From positions 1 to 64,000 of the forward strand of contig DYFK01000018.1 in NCBI GenBank assembly GCA_020725265.1: a stretch of DNA of 64,000 nucleotides, written 5' to 3'. Position numbers and translations under genes: made by a program. Each line of letters starts with the position of its first letter. Position 1 is the first letter of the stretch. The notes beneath the pieces are model-generated. The model was given only the letters and a program-made list of their open reading frames with translations, had not been told where the DNA came from and ran no database searches. Source of the DNA: Hydrogenophilus sp. (GTDB lineage Bacteria > Pseudomonadota > Gammaproteobacteria > Burkholderiales > Thiobacillaceae). Below, piece after piece: positions 43,547 through 56,986 of the stretch.

Positions 43547-44860
43547 TCAGCCGCGCCAGCGGTCGAGCGCGCGCCGGAGCGTGGCGCGCGACCACTCGGC
43601 CAGGCCCGGGCGCAGCAAGGGACGCAGCTCCGGCATGGCGGCGGCGACCGATTCGCCGCGCAACGCGTCCAGCCTGGCGCTGACCGATCGGAACGCGCGC
43701 GCCGACGCGCGCTCGCGCGGCAGCTCGAGCAGGCGCGTCACCGCCGCGAACTGGGCATGCTGGTCGGCCAGGTCGGCCGCGGTCAGCCCGCCGTCGGCGG
43801 CCAGCCGGTCCAGCCAGCCGCGATGCCGCTCGATCTCCTGACGGGCGCGTCGGCGCGAAGCGCGGTCGAGCACGGCGACGGAATAATGCGCCGGCGCGAA
43901 CAGCGGATGCAGTTTCAGGGCGTCGGCCGGGATCACGCCCTCCCCGGCCAGCCGTCGATGCAGTTCCGGCAGATGGAGGACGTTGAACACCGAGACGGTG
44001 ACGTCGATGCGCAGGCGGACGCGCGGCGCCTCGCGCCGGATGCGGCCGAGGTTGGCGCGGAACACCGACTCGTCGAGGCCGGCGCGGATCAGTTCGCCAC
44101 GCGCGCCGAGTCCGTCCAGGCTGGCGTTGACGGCGACGTCGTCGAAACGGTTCCAGATCCCGACGACGTCGCGGCCGGCATGATTGAGCCTGCTCAGGTT
44201 GCTGGTGTAGCGCAGGCGGACATCGGTGCGTCCACGCGCCAGCAGGGTGTCGACGATGGTGGCGTGCTCGTCCATGATCAGCGGCTCGCCACCGGCGAAA
44301 TACACCTCCTCCAGCGACTCCAGGTCGGCGGCCAGACGCCCGGCCAGGAAGGCGGCCGGATCGGCGACGGCGCGCGTCACGCTGTCGGTGGCGCGCGTCC
44401 AGCCCAATGCCCGGGCGTCGTCGTGCCAGCGTGAACTGGAACCGTGAAAACACATGCGGCATCGGAAGTTGCACAGATTGGAGAAGCGCAGATCCCAGGA
44501 CAGCGCCGGCCGTTCGGGCAGCTCGCCGCCGGGCCCGGCTTCGGCGACGCGCCGCCAGTGCCGACCGAAATCGTGGTTGAAGTGTTGCCGTTCACTGCGA
44601 AAACCGAACGCCTCCGCGCGCGCGCAGTTCGCGCAGCGGGGATCCGGCCGGTCCGTCAGCATGCCGGCGCGCAGGTCGTTGAGCGCCGGCGAACGGCGCA
44701 GGCCGTCGAGATCGCCGGCATCCAGACCGCCGAAATCGCCGCTGGCCAGGCAGCAGGGCATGGCCGGCCCGAACGCCGGCAGATGCGCGTGCACCCAGGG
44801 CGCCATGCAGAAATGGCGGCCCCGGGTCAGCAGATCATCGATTTCCGCGCGCGTGGGCAA
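43547..44860 (-). CDS. Radical SAM protein with N-terminal Cys-rich (twitch-type) domain
   Basis: A 437-residue protein. The radical SAM cluster motif is C-N-F-R-C-R-M-C (Cys130, 134, 137), followed by Y-F-A-G-G-E-P-L. Before it, C-M-A-P-W-V-H (Cys18), P-C-C (36-37) and C-A-N-C (76-79) form the Cys-rich N-terminal segment seen in 'twitch' radical SAM proteins, which bind one auxiliary iron-sulfur cluster. It is 27 bp from the preceding radical SAM gene and 5 bp from the following glycosyltransferase gene. The substrate is unknown; a peptide or sugar is likely given the company. Confidence 0.8.
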   Translation of the reverse strand: MPTRAEIDDLLTRGRHFCMAPWVHAHLPAFGPAMPCCLASGDFGGLDAGDLDGLRRSPALNDLRAGMLTDRPDPRCANCARAEAFGFRSERQHFNHDFGRHWRRVAEAGPGGELPERPALSWDLRFSNLCNFRCRMCFHGSSSRWHDDARALGWTRATDSVTRAVADPAAFLAGRLAADLESLEEVYFAGGEPLIMDEHATIVDTLLARGRTDVRLRYTSNLSRLNHAGRDVVGIWNRFDDVAVNASLDGLGARGELIRAGLDESVFRANLGRIRREAPRVRLRIDVTVSVFNVLHLPELHRRLAGEGVIPADALKLHPLFAPAHYSVAVLDRASRRRARQEIERHRGWLDRLAADGGLTAADLADQHAQFAAVTRLLELPRERASARAFRSVSARLDALRGESVAAAMPELRPLLRPGLAEWSRATLRRALDRWRG

Positions 44861-44887
44861 GCTTCGATTCCTCTCGACTGCGGCCGC

Positions 44888-45880
44888 TCAGGCGACCGCG
44901 CGGGCTCGCTCGATCCGGTTTTCGGCCACGGTCCGGCCTTGTCCCGGCGACAGATCCTCGCCGGCCTCCAGACGCTCCAACGCCTCGAAATCCACCAGCG
45001 CCTCGGTCGGCGCGTCGTGTTCGGCCAGCCAGTCGGCGCGCGCCACCAGGCGATGCGGCTCGACCCGGCCGACCACGCCCAGACAGTGCCGGCAGGCCCG
45101 CAACGGCTGGCGCGAACGCAAAAAGTCGAGGATGCGGCCGCGCATGTCCGGGCCGCCATCGATCGGCACCGCGTCCAGGCGCGCGCTTTCCGGTGGCGCG
45201 CCGATCACCGTGGGAACGTGGACGCTCTGCACGCATTTGTGGAAATGGCCGTCGTGGATGATATGGCACCCCCAGACCCGGGCCATCTTGCAGGTCAGAT
45301 AGATGCGCCGGATCAGGTTTTCGTCGTCGGTACCCGGCCGCGAGAAGGACACGCGGAAATCGTCGAAGGCGACGAAGCGGATTTCGACGTCCATGGCCGT
45401 GGCCTTGTCGAGCATCCGCGCGATGAAATCCGCGTCGACACCGGTTTCCGGGTACACCGAGACCTCGATCCGGTCGAGCAGCTTCCAGCTCGCGTCCGGC
45501 AGGCGCGGCAGCAACATGCCGTTGGTCAGCAACAGGATACCGTCGGCGATGCCGGTGGCGCGCAGGGCCTCGACCACGCGCGCGAACTCCGGATGCAGCA
45601 ACGGCTCGCCACCGACGATCTTGGCGTAGCGGGCATGGTAGATCGGCGCCATGCGCGAGAAATCCCGCGTCACCGTGGCGGCGTCCGGGTAGCCCTTCCG
45701 GCGGATCGGCGAAGCCTGATTGCAGTGCGAGCAGGAGATGTTGCACTGGTAGGCGGCGATCAGCTCGCAACTCCAGGGCGGCTCGATCCTGCCGTCGCGG
45801 AAACGGACCAGCCCGGGCGGCATGCCGGCGGCCTCCTGGAAGGCGCCACGCATCCGGTCGATCCAGCCTCGCAGGCGCAT
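44888..45880 (-). CDS. Radical SAM protein
   Basis: A 330-residue protein with the motif C-N-I-S-C-S-H-C (Cys46, 50, 53), I-V-G-G-E-P-L-L-H-P and downstream Cys in Y-L-T-C-K, W-G-C-H, H-K-C-V and C-R-H-C that could bind an extra cluster (SPASM-like). The ATG at 45880 gives M-R-L-R-G-W-I-D-R-M-R and lies 11 bp after the rluB stop, so this gene may be transcribed from the rluB promoter. It is the first gene of the minus-strand half of the modification cluster. Confidence 0.8.
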   Translation of the reverse strand: MRLRGWIDRMRGAFQEAAGMPPGLVRFRDGRIEPPWSCELIAAYQCNISCSHCNQASPIRRKGYPDAATVTRDFSRMAPIYHARYAKIVGGEPLLHPEFARVVEALRATGIADGILLLTNGMLLPRLPDASWKLLDRIEVSVYPETGVDADFIARMLDKATAMDVEIRFVAFDDFRVSFSRPGTDDENLIRRIYLTCKMARVWGCHIIHDGHFHKCVQSVHVPTVIGAPPESARLDAVPIDGGPDMRGRILDFLRSRQPLRACRHCLGVVGRVEPHRLVARADWLAEHDAPTEALVDFEALERLEAGEDLSPGQGRTVAENRIERARAVA

Positions 45881-45891
45881 GTCGATGGCGG

Positions 45892-46794
45892 TCAGCGCTC
45901 GCCGCGGTTGAGGTGCCGGCGCCGGTAAGGATGGCCGATCTTGCTGGTGGCGGGTTCGGGCGCGGGCGGCTTTTCGTCGGCGTGGGTCGCCTCGCCGCCC
46001 TTGCCGATGCCGCACCAGTCCAGCAGCGCTTCGACCTCGGCTTCCGGCAATTCCTCGCGCATGCCGCGCTTGAGCCTCGGCGGCATGGCGACCGGACCGA
46101 AACGCACGCGAATCAGCCGGCTCACGGTCAGGCCGACATGTTCCATCAGGCGGCGGACCTCGCGATTGCGGCCCTCGCGGATGATCAGTCGATACCACTG
46201 GTTGACGCCCTCGCCGCCGGCCGGAACGATGCTGTCGATCTGGGCGATGCCGTCGTCGAGCTCGACGCCGTCGAGCAGCATCCGCATCTTGTCGGCGCCC
46301 AACTCGCCCAGCACGCGCACCGCGTATTCGCGCTCGACCTCGTAGCGGGGATGGCTCAGGCGGTTGGCCAGTTCGCCGTCGGTGGTGAAGATCAGCAGAC
46401 CCTCGGTGTTGAAATCGAGCCGGCCGACCGTGATCCAGCGGCCGCCGCGTACCGGTGGCAGGTTGTCGAACACCGAGGGCCGGCCTTCCGGATCATCGCG
46501 CGAGACGATCTCGCCTTCCGGCTTGTGGTAGACCAGCACGCGCGGCAAAACCTTCTTCCAGGTCAGGCGCACCACCCGGCCGTTGACCTTGACCACGTCG
46601 CCCTGCTTGACCCGGTCGCCGACCTGGGCCGGTTGACCGTTGATGCTGACCCGGCCCTGCATGATCAGTTCTTCCATGTCCCGGCGCGAGCCGAGGCCGG
46701 CGCCGGCCAGCACCTTGTGCAGTTTTTCGGATTGCGGTCGCAGCTCGTCGGGACTGACCTTGAGCGGTCGTCCCATGTAGGAATAGCGCGGCAT
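45892..46794 (-). CDS. rluB: 23S rRNA pseudouridine synthase RluB
   Basis: A 300-residue pseudouridine synthase that modifies 23S rRNA near position 2605. The S4 RNA-binding domain covers about residues 22-80 ([15 protein letters not shown]), and the catalytic domain has the Asp of G-R-L-D-F-N-T-E-G. The gene follows scpB after 101 bp, the common arrangement in gammaproteobacteria. The basic tail ([11 protein letters not shown]) is typical. The following radical SAM gene starts only 11 bp downstream. Confidence 0.92.
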   Translation of the reverse strand: MPRYSYMGRPLKVSPDELRPQSEKLHKVLAGAGLGSRRDMEELIMQGRVSINGQPAQVGDRVKQGDVVKVNGRVVRLTWKKVLPRVLVYHKPEGEIVSRDDPEGRPSVFDNLPPVRGGRWITVGRLDFNTEGLLIFTTDGELANRLSHPRYEVEREYAVRVLGELGADKMRMLLDGVELDDGIAQIDSIVPAGGEGVNQWYRLIIREGRNREVRRLMEHVGLTVSRLIRVRFGPVAMPPRLKRGMREELPEAEVEALLDWCGIGKGGEATHADEKPPAPEPATSKIGHPYRRRHLNRGER

Positions 46795-46824
46795 TTCGTT
46801 CTCTCTATGGTTGCGGTCGTTTGC

Positions 46825-46850
46825 CCGGCGAATTTACCTGAATTCGCCGG
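46825..46850. repeat. Perfect 10-bp stem hairpin between scpB and rluB
   Basis: CCGGCGAATT (46825-46834), a six-base loop, and AATTCGCCGG (46841-46850) form an uninterrupted inverted repeat in the 101-bp gap. No T-run follows on the minus (transcribed) strand, so it is not a standard intrinsic terminator. It could be an RNA processing or pausing site, or a protein-binding site controlling rluB and the radical SAM genes after it. Confidence 0.45.
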
Positions 46851-46895
46851 ATCGGGGCATGCCAGGCCGACAGGCGGAAACCCCGCCCGGACGGC

Positions 46896-47501
46896 TCACT
46901 CGGTCGGCGGCGGCGCTTCTTCCAGGCTGTCGAGGATCAGGTCGCGGGCCAGTTCCGGTAACGGCGGCAGTTCCGACAGCGCGCGCAGGCCAAGATCGGA
47001 CAGGAAATGCCGGGTGGTGCCGAACAGCGCCGGACGGCCGGGCACTTCCTTGTGTCCGACCACCTCGATCCAGCCGCGTTCTTCCAGGGTCTTGACGATC
47101 TGGGTGTTGACCGCGACGCCGCGGATTTCCTCGATGTCGCCGCGCGTGACCGGTTGCCGGTAGGCGATCACGGCCAGGGTTTCCAGGGTGGCGCGCGAGT
47201 AGCGCGGCGGTTTTTCCGGATTCAGGCGGTCCAGATAACGCTGGTATTCCGGCCGGGTCTGGAAGCGCCAGCCGTCGGCCACCAGCGCCAGTTCGACGCC
47301 GCGCCCCTGCCAGTCGGCGCGCAGTTCCTCGAGCGCGCGGCGCAGGAAATCGTTGGACAGTTCCACCTCGAACACGCGCTTGAGCTCGGCCAGCGTCAGC
47401 GCCTCGGCGCTGGCCAGCAGGACGGTTTCCAGGATGCGCTTGATGTCGGGCAGGCCGGCGGCGTCGCCGGCATCGACTGGCGGGGAGAAATCATTCGACA
47501 T
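46896..47501 (-). CDS. scpB: Segregation and condensation protein ScpB
   Basis: A 201-residue winged-helix subunit of the SMC-ScpAB condensin. [20 protein letters not shown] and I-E-E-I-R-G-V are the family signature, followed by [13 protein letters not shown] and G-R-P-A-L-F-G-T-T. The ATG at 47501 gives M-S-N-D-F-S; the start overlaps the end of scpA by 11 bp, consistent with coupled synthesis of the two subunits. No smc gene is in the window. Confidence 0.93.
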   Translation of the reverse strand: MSNDFSPPVDAGDAAGLPDIKRILETVLLASAEALTLAELKRVFEVELSNDFLRRALEELRADWQGRGVELALVADGWRFQTRPEYQRYLDRLNPEKPPRYSRATLETLAVIAYRQPVTRGDIEEIRGVAVNTQIVKTLEERGWIEVVGHKEVPGRPALFGTTRHFLSDLGLRALSELPPLPELARDLILDSLEEAPPPTE

Positions 47502-48333
47502 GGGACGGTTCGGCGGCGGCCAGTTGGGCATGGATGGGCGCGAACGGCTCGTTCTGGACGATGTCGACCAGGCGTTCGCGCACCAGTTCGAGCAGCGCCA
47601 GGAAGGTGACGACCAGACCGGAACGGCCCTCGGCCGGGTCGAACAGATCGGCGAAGGTGACGCGTCCGGATTCGCGCAGGCGGACCAGGATGCGGCTCAT
47701 GCGCTCACGCACCGACAGTTCCTGGCGACCGATGCGGTGATGCCGGTTCATCGACGCGCGCTTGAGGATGGCGCGCCAGGCTTCCATCAGATCCTCGCCG
47801 CAAACCAGCGGCAGGCGCCGGGCCGCCAGGCGCGGAATGTGCGCGCCGACGCCGGCGAAATCGCGGCCGAGCCGGGGTAGATCGTCGAGCGCGCGCGCGC
47901 CCTGCTTGATGCGTTCGTATTCGAGCAGGCGGCGCACCAGTTCCGCGCGCGGATCGTGCTCCTCGCCCTCTTCCTGTCGTTCCGGGCGCGGCAGCAGCAT
48001 GCGCGATTTGATCTCGATCAGCATCGCCGCCATCACCAGATATTCCGCCGCCAGTTCCAGGCGCTTGCGCCGCATCACCTCGACGTACTCCATGTATTGC
48101 CGGGTCAGCGCGGTCATGTTGATGTCGAGCACGTCGAGGTTGTTGCGCCGGATCAGCCAGAGCAGCAGGTCGAGCGGCCCCTCGAACGCTTCCAGGATCA
48201 CCTCCAGCGCGTCCGGCGGGATGTACAGGTCGGTCGGCAGATCGGTCCACAGCTCGCCCTGCACGCGCGCCAGATGGCGGACCTCCTCCTCGGCCAGGTC
48301 GATCGATTCCGCGCTGTCGATGACGTCGTTCAT
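47491..48333 (-). CDS. scpA: Segregation and condensation protein ScpA
   Basis: A 280-residue kleisin. [13 protein letters not shown] is diagnostic (about residues 50-62), followed by [17 protein letters not shown] and the C-terminal winged helix ([10 protein letters not shown]). It bridges the SMC heads and binds ScpB. The ATG at 48333 follows an AGGA site and lies 16 bp after the dnaE stop; an earlier in-frame start would overlap dnaE by 26 bp. The dnaE-scpA-scpB-rluB order suggests one transcript. Confidence 0.93.
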   Translation of the reverse strand: MNDVIDSAESIDLAEEEVRHLARVQGELWTDLPTDLYIPPDALEVILEAFEGPLDLLLWLIRRNNLDVLDINMTALTRQYMEYVEVMRRKRLELAAEYLVMAAMLIEIKSRMLLPRPERQEEGEEHDPRAELVRRLLEYERIKQGARALDDLPRLGRDFAGVGAHIPRLAARRLPLVCGEDLMEAWRAILKRASMNRHHRIGRQELSVRERMSRILVRLRESGRVTFADLFDPAEGRSGLVVTFLALLELVRERLVDIVQNEPFAPIHAQLAAAEPSHVE

Positions 48334-48349
48334 GATCCTGGGCGCGGGT

Positions 48350-51817
<3,468 letters not shown>

Positions 51818-51842
51818 GACGAAAACCGGGGAACGGAACGCC

Positions 51843-51871
51843 GATTCTAACCGCCCCCTCCCGCACGGTCA
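51843..51871 (-). promoter_or_regulatory. Likely sigma-70 promoter of dnaE
   Basis: Reading the minus strand, CTGACC (51871-51866) and TAGAAT (51848-51843) are spaced by 17 bp, a good -35/-10 arrangement. They lie about 26-55 bp before the dnaE ATG at 51817. No other candidate is as good in the gap. Confidence 0.5.
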
Positions 51872-52143
51872 GCCCGAGCCGCGCGCCTGGCATCGGGTTA
51901 ATCGGCGGACGATCCAATGGGACGGCAGCCTGCCTCGCTTCGGGGTGGATCAAAGCGACATGGCACTACTGAAACGGTTCTTCCTGGCGCTGCGCGACAT
52001 CCGCCAAAATGGACCATGCTGATCCGGGATTGGAAGCCGACCCTGACCCTCTTTTCCATCCAGTTCGAAGACCGGATGAACAGCTATTAACCCCATCCCC
52101 GTTTAGACAAAATTCCGGAAACCCTCCCTGTGGGCATGGCGGT
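51872..52143. other. Non-coding gap between dnaE and the DUF3368 toxin gene
   Basis: Together with the dnaE promoter this makes a 326-bp stretch without a supportable gene. The 52020-52125 part is AT-richer than average. A short plus-strand frame around 51961-52022 (M-A-L-L-K-R-F-F-L-A-L-R) could be a gene fragment but has no family match and no ribosome site. I see no repeat or RNA gene. Confidence 0.5.
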
Positions 52144-52653
52144 CTACCGGGTTTCGAGCAATGCGGCTTGCTCCAGGGCAAAACGCACGACCACATCGCT
52201 CAACCAGATGCCTTGCTCGCGCATCCTTGCCAAGGCACTCGGTATGTCCACAGCGAAACCCTGCTGGCGTGCCTTGAGCAGGACGCCAATCGAGCCAGTG
52301 ACGTTCAGACCGCTCAGTCTGGCGACGCGCCTGCCCACGGTTTCATCGATGCACACCAAGGCGATGCCGCGCTCCAGGGCGGTCTGAATGACCGCCGCCT
52401 CACCTAGGTCGAGGCTGTTGGCAAGATAGGGCGGCAGAGGCGACAGGGCATCTTCGACTTCCAACCAACCAGCCAGGTTGAAAGCCGCCACCCCCGGCGC
52501 AGCCACGCCGCCCGCCAGCACCTCTCGTCGAACCGCCTCCGGGACAACAACTCGGCCGTATAGGTGCTTCAGCGCGTCCAGGCTGCCGGTGGCCGTGGCG
52601 AGGGCGATGATCGGCGTGGTGTTGACGACGACCACGCCGGGCCGTTCAGGCAT
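52144..52653 (-). CDS. DUF3368 PIN-like toxin
   Basis: A 169-residue protein of the DUF3368 family (PIN-like nucleases). V-V-V-N-T-T-P-I-I-A-L-A at the N terminus replaces the usual D-x-S/T-P strand, then V-V-V-P-E-A-V-R-R-E-V, L-D-L-G-E-A-A-V-I-Q-T-A and L-V-C-I-D-E-T-V-G-R-R-V-A follow. The first acidic residue of the metal site appears as Asn (N-T-T-P), normal for many DUF3368 proteins. It overlaps the UPF0175 antitoxin gene by 8 bp, a standard pair. It is probably a growth-inhibiting RNase neutralised by its neighbour. Confidence 0.82.
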   Translation of the reverse strand: MPERPGVVVVNTTPIIALATATGSLDALKHLYGRVVVPEAVRREVLAGGVAAPGVAAFNLAGWLEVEDALSPLPPYLANSLDLGEAAVIQTALERGIALVCIDETVGRRVARLSGLNVTGSIGVLLKARQQGFAVDIPSALARMREQGIWLSDVVVRFALEQAALLETR

Positions 52654-52894
52654 GCGCCAAGTCCGCTTCGAGTTCGCCTTGATCTAGGTCGATGACCGGT
52701 ACGCCGAAGCGGTGCAGTTCCAGCAGGAAGGCAACCCGATCCAGCCCGGCCAGTTGCGCCGCCATGCCCGACGAAAGACGCTTCATCTCATAGAGCTTCG
52801 CCGCCATGGCCAAGCGGGCTTCCTGGGCGAATTGCTCCGGACTGCGTTGCAGGGCATCGGGAAAATGCGCGGGGATGTCGACGACGATTTGCAT
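52646..52894 (-). CDS. UPF0175 family antitoxin
   Basis: An 82-residue protein starting M-Q-I-V-V-D-I-P and containing F-A-Q-E-A-R-L-A-M-A-A-K-L-Y-E-M-K-R-L-S-S-G, then A-A-Q-L-A-G-L-D-R-V-A-F-L-L-E-L. This is the UPF0175 pattern, a helical domain with a helix-turn-helix-like segment that is the usual partner of DUF3368 toxins. The ATG at 52894 gives the family N terminus; an earlier start would add seven residues. The pair is probably autoregulated. Confidence 0.8.
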   Translation of the reverse strand: MQIVVDIPAHFPDALQRSPEQFAQEARLAMAAKLYEMKRLSSGMAAQLAGLDRVAFLLELHRFGVPVIDLDQGELEADLAHA

Positions 52895-52966
52895 GCGGAC
52901 CGGCCTTTGAATCACGTTTTGTATCAGTCTACGCCACCAGTCCCGCTTCGGCCACGCATCCCGACT

Positions 52967-53173
52967 TCAGGCATCCGCCCAACAGACGGCCGATCCCCAC
53001 TCCAGTGGTTCGATGGTCTTCGGTGGTTGTCTCGATTGACATAGGTTCCAGTCCTCCATCAGTTCTGGACGGTGTTGGGCCGACCATTCCAGCACATGGA
53101 CTTGATGTCCAGAGTTCCATTCGTGCTCGGCAAAAATGAAAATGGGCACCGCAACCGTGGTGCCCACATTCAT
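52967..53173 (-). pseudogene. DUF4160-like fragment
   Basis: A minus-strand frame of 68 codons ends in a recognisable DUF4160-type C terminus, V-L-E-W-S-A-Q-H-R-P-E-L-M-E-D-W-N-L-C-Q. The N-terminal part (V-P-I-F-I-F-A-E-H-E-W-N-S-G-H) retains only a piece of the usual F-x-I-x-I-x-x-x-x-x-E-H-x-P-P-H-F-H region, and the centre appears deleted. It lies between the TA pair and the tRNA gene, suggesting a patch of decaying accessory genes. Confidence 0.4.
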
Positions 53174-53180
53174 GCCGGAT

Positions 53181-53256
53181 TGGCGCCCCCGACACGAATC
53201 GAACGTGTGACCCTCCCCTTAGGAGGGGGATGCTCTATCCACTGAGCTACGGGGGC
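53181..53256 (-). tRNA. tRNA-Arg (anticodon CCT)
   Basis: The minus strand folds as a complete 76-nt tRNA with encoded CCA. The acceptor stem GCCCCCG pairs with CGGGGGC, followed by discriminator G and CCA. The D arm begins GCTC, the anticodon stem TCCCC/GGGGA encloses loop CTCCTAA (anticodon CCT, reading AGG), and the T arm is ACACG-TTCGATT-CGTGT. A TAGAAT box at 53274-53269 on the same strand could be its -10. Confidence 0.95.
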
Positions 53257-53316
53257 GAAAGGCTGGCGATTCTAGCGCATGCCGATGGTTTGCCGCGATG
53301 CCGGCGCGCGGCGCGC

Positions 53317-53345
53317 TTGTGGCGGAGGCGGTCGGCGCCAATAAT
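53317..53345 (+). promoter_or_regulatory. Possible promoter of the DksA-like gene
   Basis: TTGTGG (53317-53322), a 17-bp spacer and AATAAT (53340-53345) form a plausible -35/-10 pair ending 38 bp before the ATG at 53384. The intervening DNA is GC-rich. Confidence 0.4.
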
Positions 53346-53383
53346 GAAAGCACGCACCCCCGCGACACCTTCGAAAGTTCGTC

Positions 53384-53782
53384 ATGAAACATCTCAGTTC
53401 GCAAGACATGGCCGCGATCCGCGCGGCGCTCGAAACCCAACGCGCCGACCTGGTCGGCAAGCTCCGGCTCGCGGCCGAGGAAAGCGGTCTGACCCAGTTC
53501 GCCGAGGTGCTCGGCCGTTCGTCCGGCGACAGCGCCGATGAAGCCTTGGCGGTGTCGCTGGGCGATCTGTCGGCGGCGCGCATGGACCACGAAATGCGTG
53601 CCCTGCGCGCGCTCGACGCCGCGCGCGCGCGGCTCGACACGGAAGATTTCGGCGTGTGCGAGGATTGCGGCGCGGAAATTCCGGCCGCCCGTCTGCTCAT
53701 CAATCCGGCGGCGACGCGTTGCGTGCGCTGCCAGGAACTGCGCGAACACACGCACGCCGGCACGACCCATCCCTCGCTCTGA
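53384..53782 (+). CDS. DksA/TraR-family zinc-finger protein
   Basis: A 132-residue protein with a helical coiled-coil N-terminal region and a C4 zinc finger, C-E-D-C (two Cys spaced by two) then 17 residues to C-V-R-C. DksA relatives enter the RNA polymerase secondary channel and modulate ppGpp responses. This one is shorter than E. coli DksA (151 residues). The coiled-coil tip (about S-G-D-S-A-D-E-A) keeps the D-x-A-D-E-A-like pattern needed for activity. It has its own promoter and a strong terminator, so it is probably monocistronic. Confidence 0.85.
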   Translation: MKHLSSQDMAAIRAALETQRADLVGKLRLAAEESGLTQFAEVLGRSSGDSADEALAVSLGDLSAARMDHEMRALRALDAARARLDTEDFGVCEDCGAEIPAARLLINPAATRCVRCQELREHTHAGTTHPSL

Positions 53783-53799
53783 GGTCGGGCACCGGGCCA

Positions 53800-53823
53800 G
53801 GGGCCGCGCGCGGCCCCTTTTTT
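53800..53823 (+). terminator. Strong intrinsic terminator after the DksA-like gene
   Basis: GGGGCC (53800-53805) and GGCCCC (53812-53817) sit in a perfect palindrome with a GC-only centre, followed directly by TTTTTT (53818-53823). It ends 18-41 bp after the stop codon of the DksA-like gene and isolates it from uup. Confidence 0.9.
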
Positions 53824-53854
53824 CGTCACTCCTCCAGCAGCCTCACGCCATCGC

Positions 53855-55762
<1,908 letters not shown>

Positions 55763-55780
55763 AACAGGCTTGACGCCGCC

Positions 55781-56986
55781 TCAGGTACCGGCGCGCGGGC
55801 GCAACCGGACCCCATCGGCGACCCGATCATCCGGATGCGCGACCACCCGCTCGCCGGCGCGCAGGCCGCCCAGCACCCGCGCCGACAGGCCGGTGCGCTC
55901 GCCGATCTCCAGCGGCCGCAGGCGTGCCCGGCCATCGACCGCGACGAACGCGGCCCAGCCATCGCCATGCCGGAACAGCGCGCTGGTGGGAATCAGCAGC
56001 AGATCGTCGCCTTCCCACAGCACGAAGCGCGCCTCGACCCGGTAACCATCGCCCAGCCGGCTCCATTCCTCGCGCGGCGTGACGAAATCGACGATCACGC
56101 GCACACGCTGTTCCTCGACGCCGAGCGCGGAAATCTTGGTGAAGCCGGCCGGTTCCACCACGCGCACGCGCCCCTCCAGCGTCGCCGCGCCACCCCAGCG
56201 CTCGAACAACGCGCGGGTGCCGGGGGCGAGGCGCACGGCGGCGGTGGACAGCACTTCCACCACCACTTCCAGGCTGTCGGGGTTGCCGATCTCCAGCAGC
56301 GCCTGGCCGGGCTGCACGGCGCCCTCGCTCTCGCGCGGCACCGCCAGCACGTCGCCGGCCACCGGCGCGTTGACGCGCAACGGCGCGCTTCCGCCGGCGC
56401 CGGCGTCGGTGGCGCGGGTCAGCGCGGCGCGCGCGACTTCGACCTCATGCCGCGCCACCTGCTCGGAATACTCCGCCGCGCGCTGCCCGGCTTCGGCCGC
56501 GCGCGCGCGCGCGCCAGCCTGGTCCAGCGCCGCGCGCGAGACGAAGTTCTCGGTCACCAGGGTTTCCACGCGCGCCAGTTCCTGTCGCGCCAGGGTCGCC
56601 TCGGCGACGGCGGCGGCGACCTGTTCGCGCGCCGCCGCCAACGCCGCGCGCGTGGCGTCGATGCGGGCGACGGCCTGGGCGCGGCCGCGCGCGTCGAGAT
56701 CGGCGGCGCGCGCCGGTTCGATCACCGCCACGGTCTGTCCGGCCTCGACGCGGTCGCCCACCTTCAACGCGATGCGCCGCGCATGCCCGGCCACTGGCGC
56801 CGCCACCACGTAGCGCTCGCGCACGCGCGTGCGGCCTTCCTCCTCCACGGTCACCGCCAGCGAACCGGTCACCGCCTCGACCAGCTCCGCCGGCACCGGC
56901 TTCGGCATGAAGCCGTAGGCGATCCCGCCGGCCACCACCACGGCGAGAAGCAGGTAACCGATGCGCGCGCGCCATTTCATGTTCAT
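55781..56986 (-). CDS. HlyD-family periplasmic adaptor of an ABC exporter
   Basis: A 401-residue membrane-fusion protein. An N-terminal membrane anchor (R-I-G-Y-L-L-L-A-V-V-V-A-G-G) precedes a lipoyl half-motif (A-A-P-V-A-G-H-A-R-R-I), a long Ala-rich coiled-coil hairpin (about 95-215), the second lipoyl half (V-N-A-P-V-A-G-D-V-L) and beta-barrel domains. It links the inner-membrane exporter to an outer-membrane channel not encoded here. The ATG at 56986 overlaps the permease stop by 4 bp. Confidence 0.85.
   Translation of the reverse strand: MNMKWRARIGYLLLAVVVAGGIAYGFMPKPVPAELVEAVTGSLAVTVEEEGRTRVRERYVVAAPVAGHARRIALKVGDRVEAGQTVAVIEPARAADLDARGRAQAVARIDATRAALAAAREQVAAAVAEATLARQELARVETLVTENFVSRAALDQAGARARAAEAGQRAAEYSEQVARHEVEVARAALTRATDAGAGGSAPLRVNAPVAGDVLAVPRESEGAVQPGQALLEIGNPDSLEVVVEVLSTAAVRLAPGTRALFERWGGAATLEGRVRVVEPAGFTKISALGVEEQRVRVIVDFVTPREEWSRLGDGYRVEARFVLWEGDDLLLIPTSALFRHGDGWAAFVAVDGRARLRPLEIGERTGLSARVLGGLRAGERVVAHPDDRVADGVRLRPRAGT

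Noticed and set aside
52929-53195. 88-codon minus-strand frame between the TA pair and tRNA-Arg
   Set aside because: It runs into the tRNA gene, and its translation is Cys/His-rich noise. The alternative frame at 52967-53173 has the DUF4160-like pattern.
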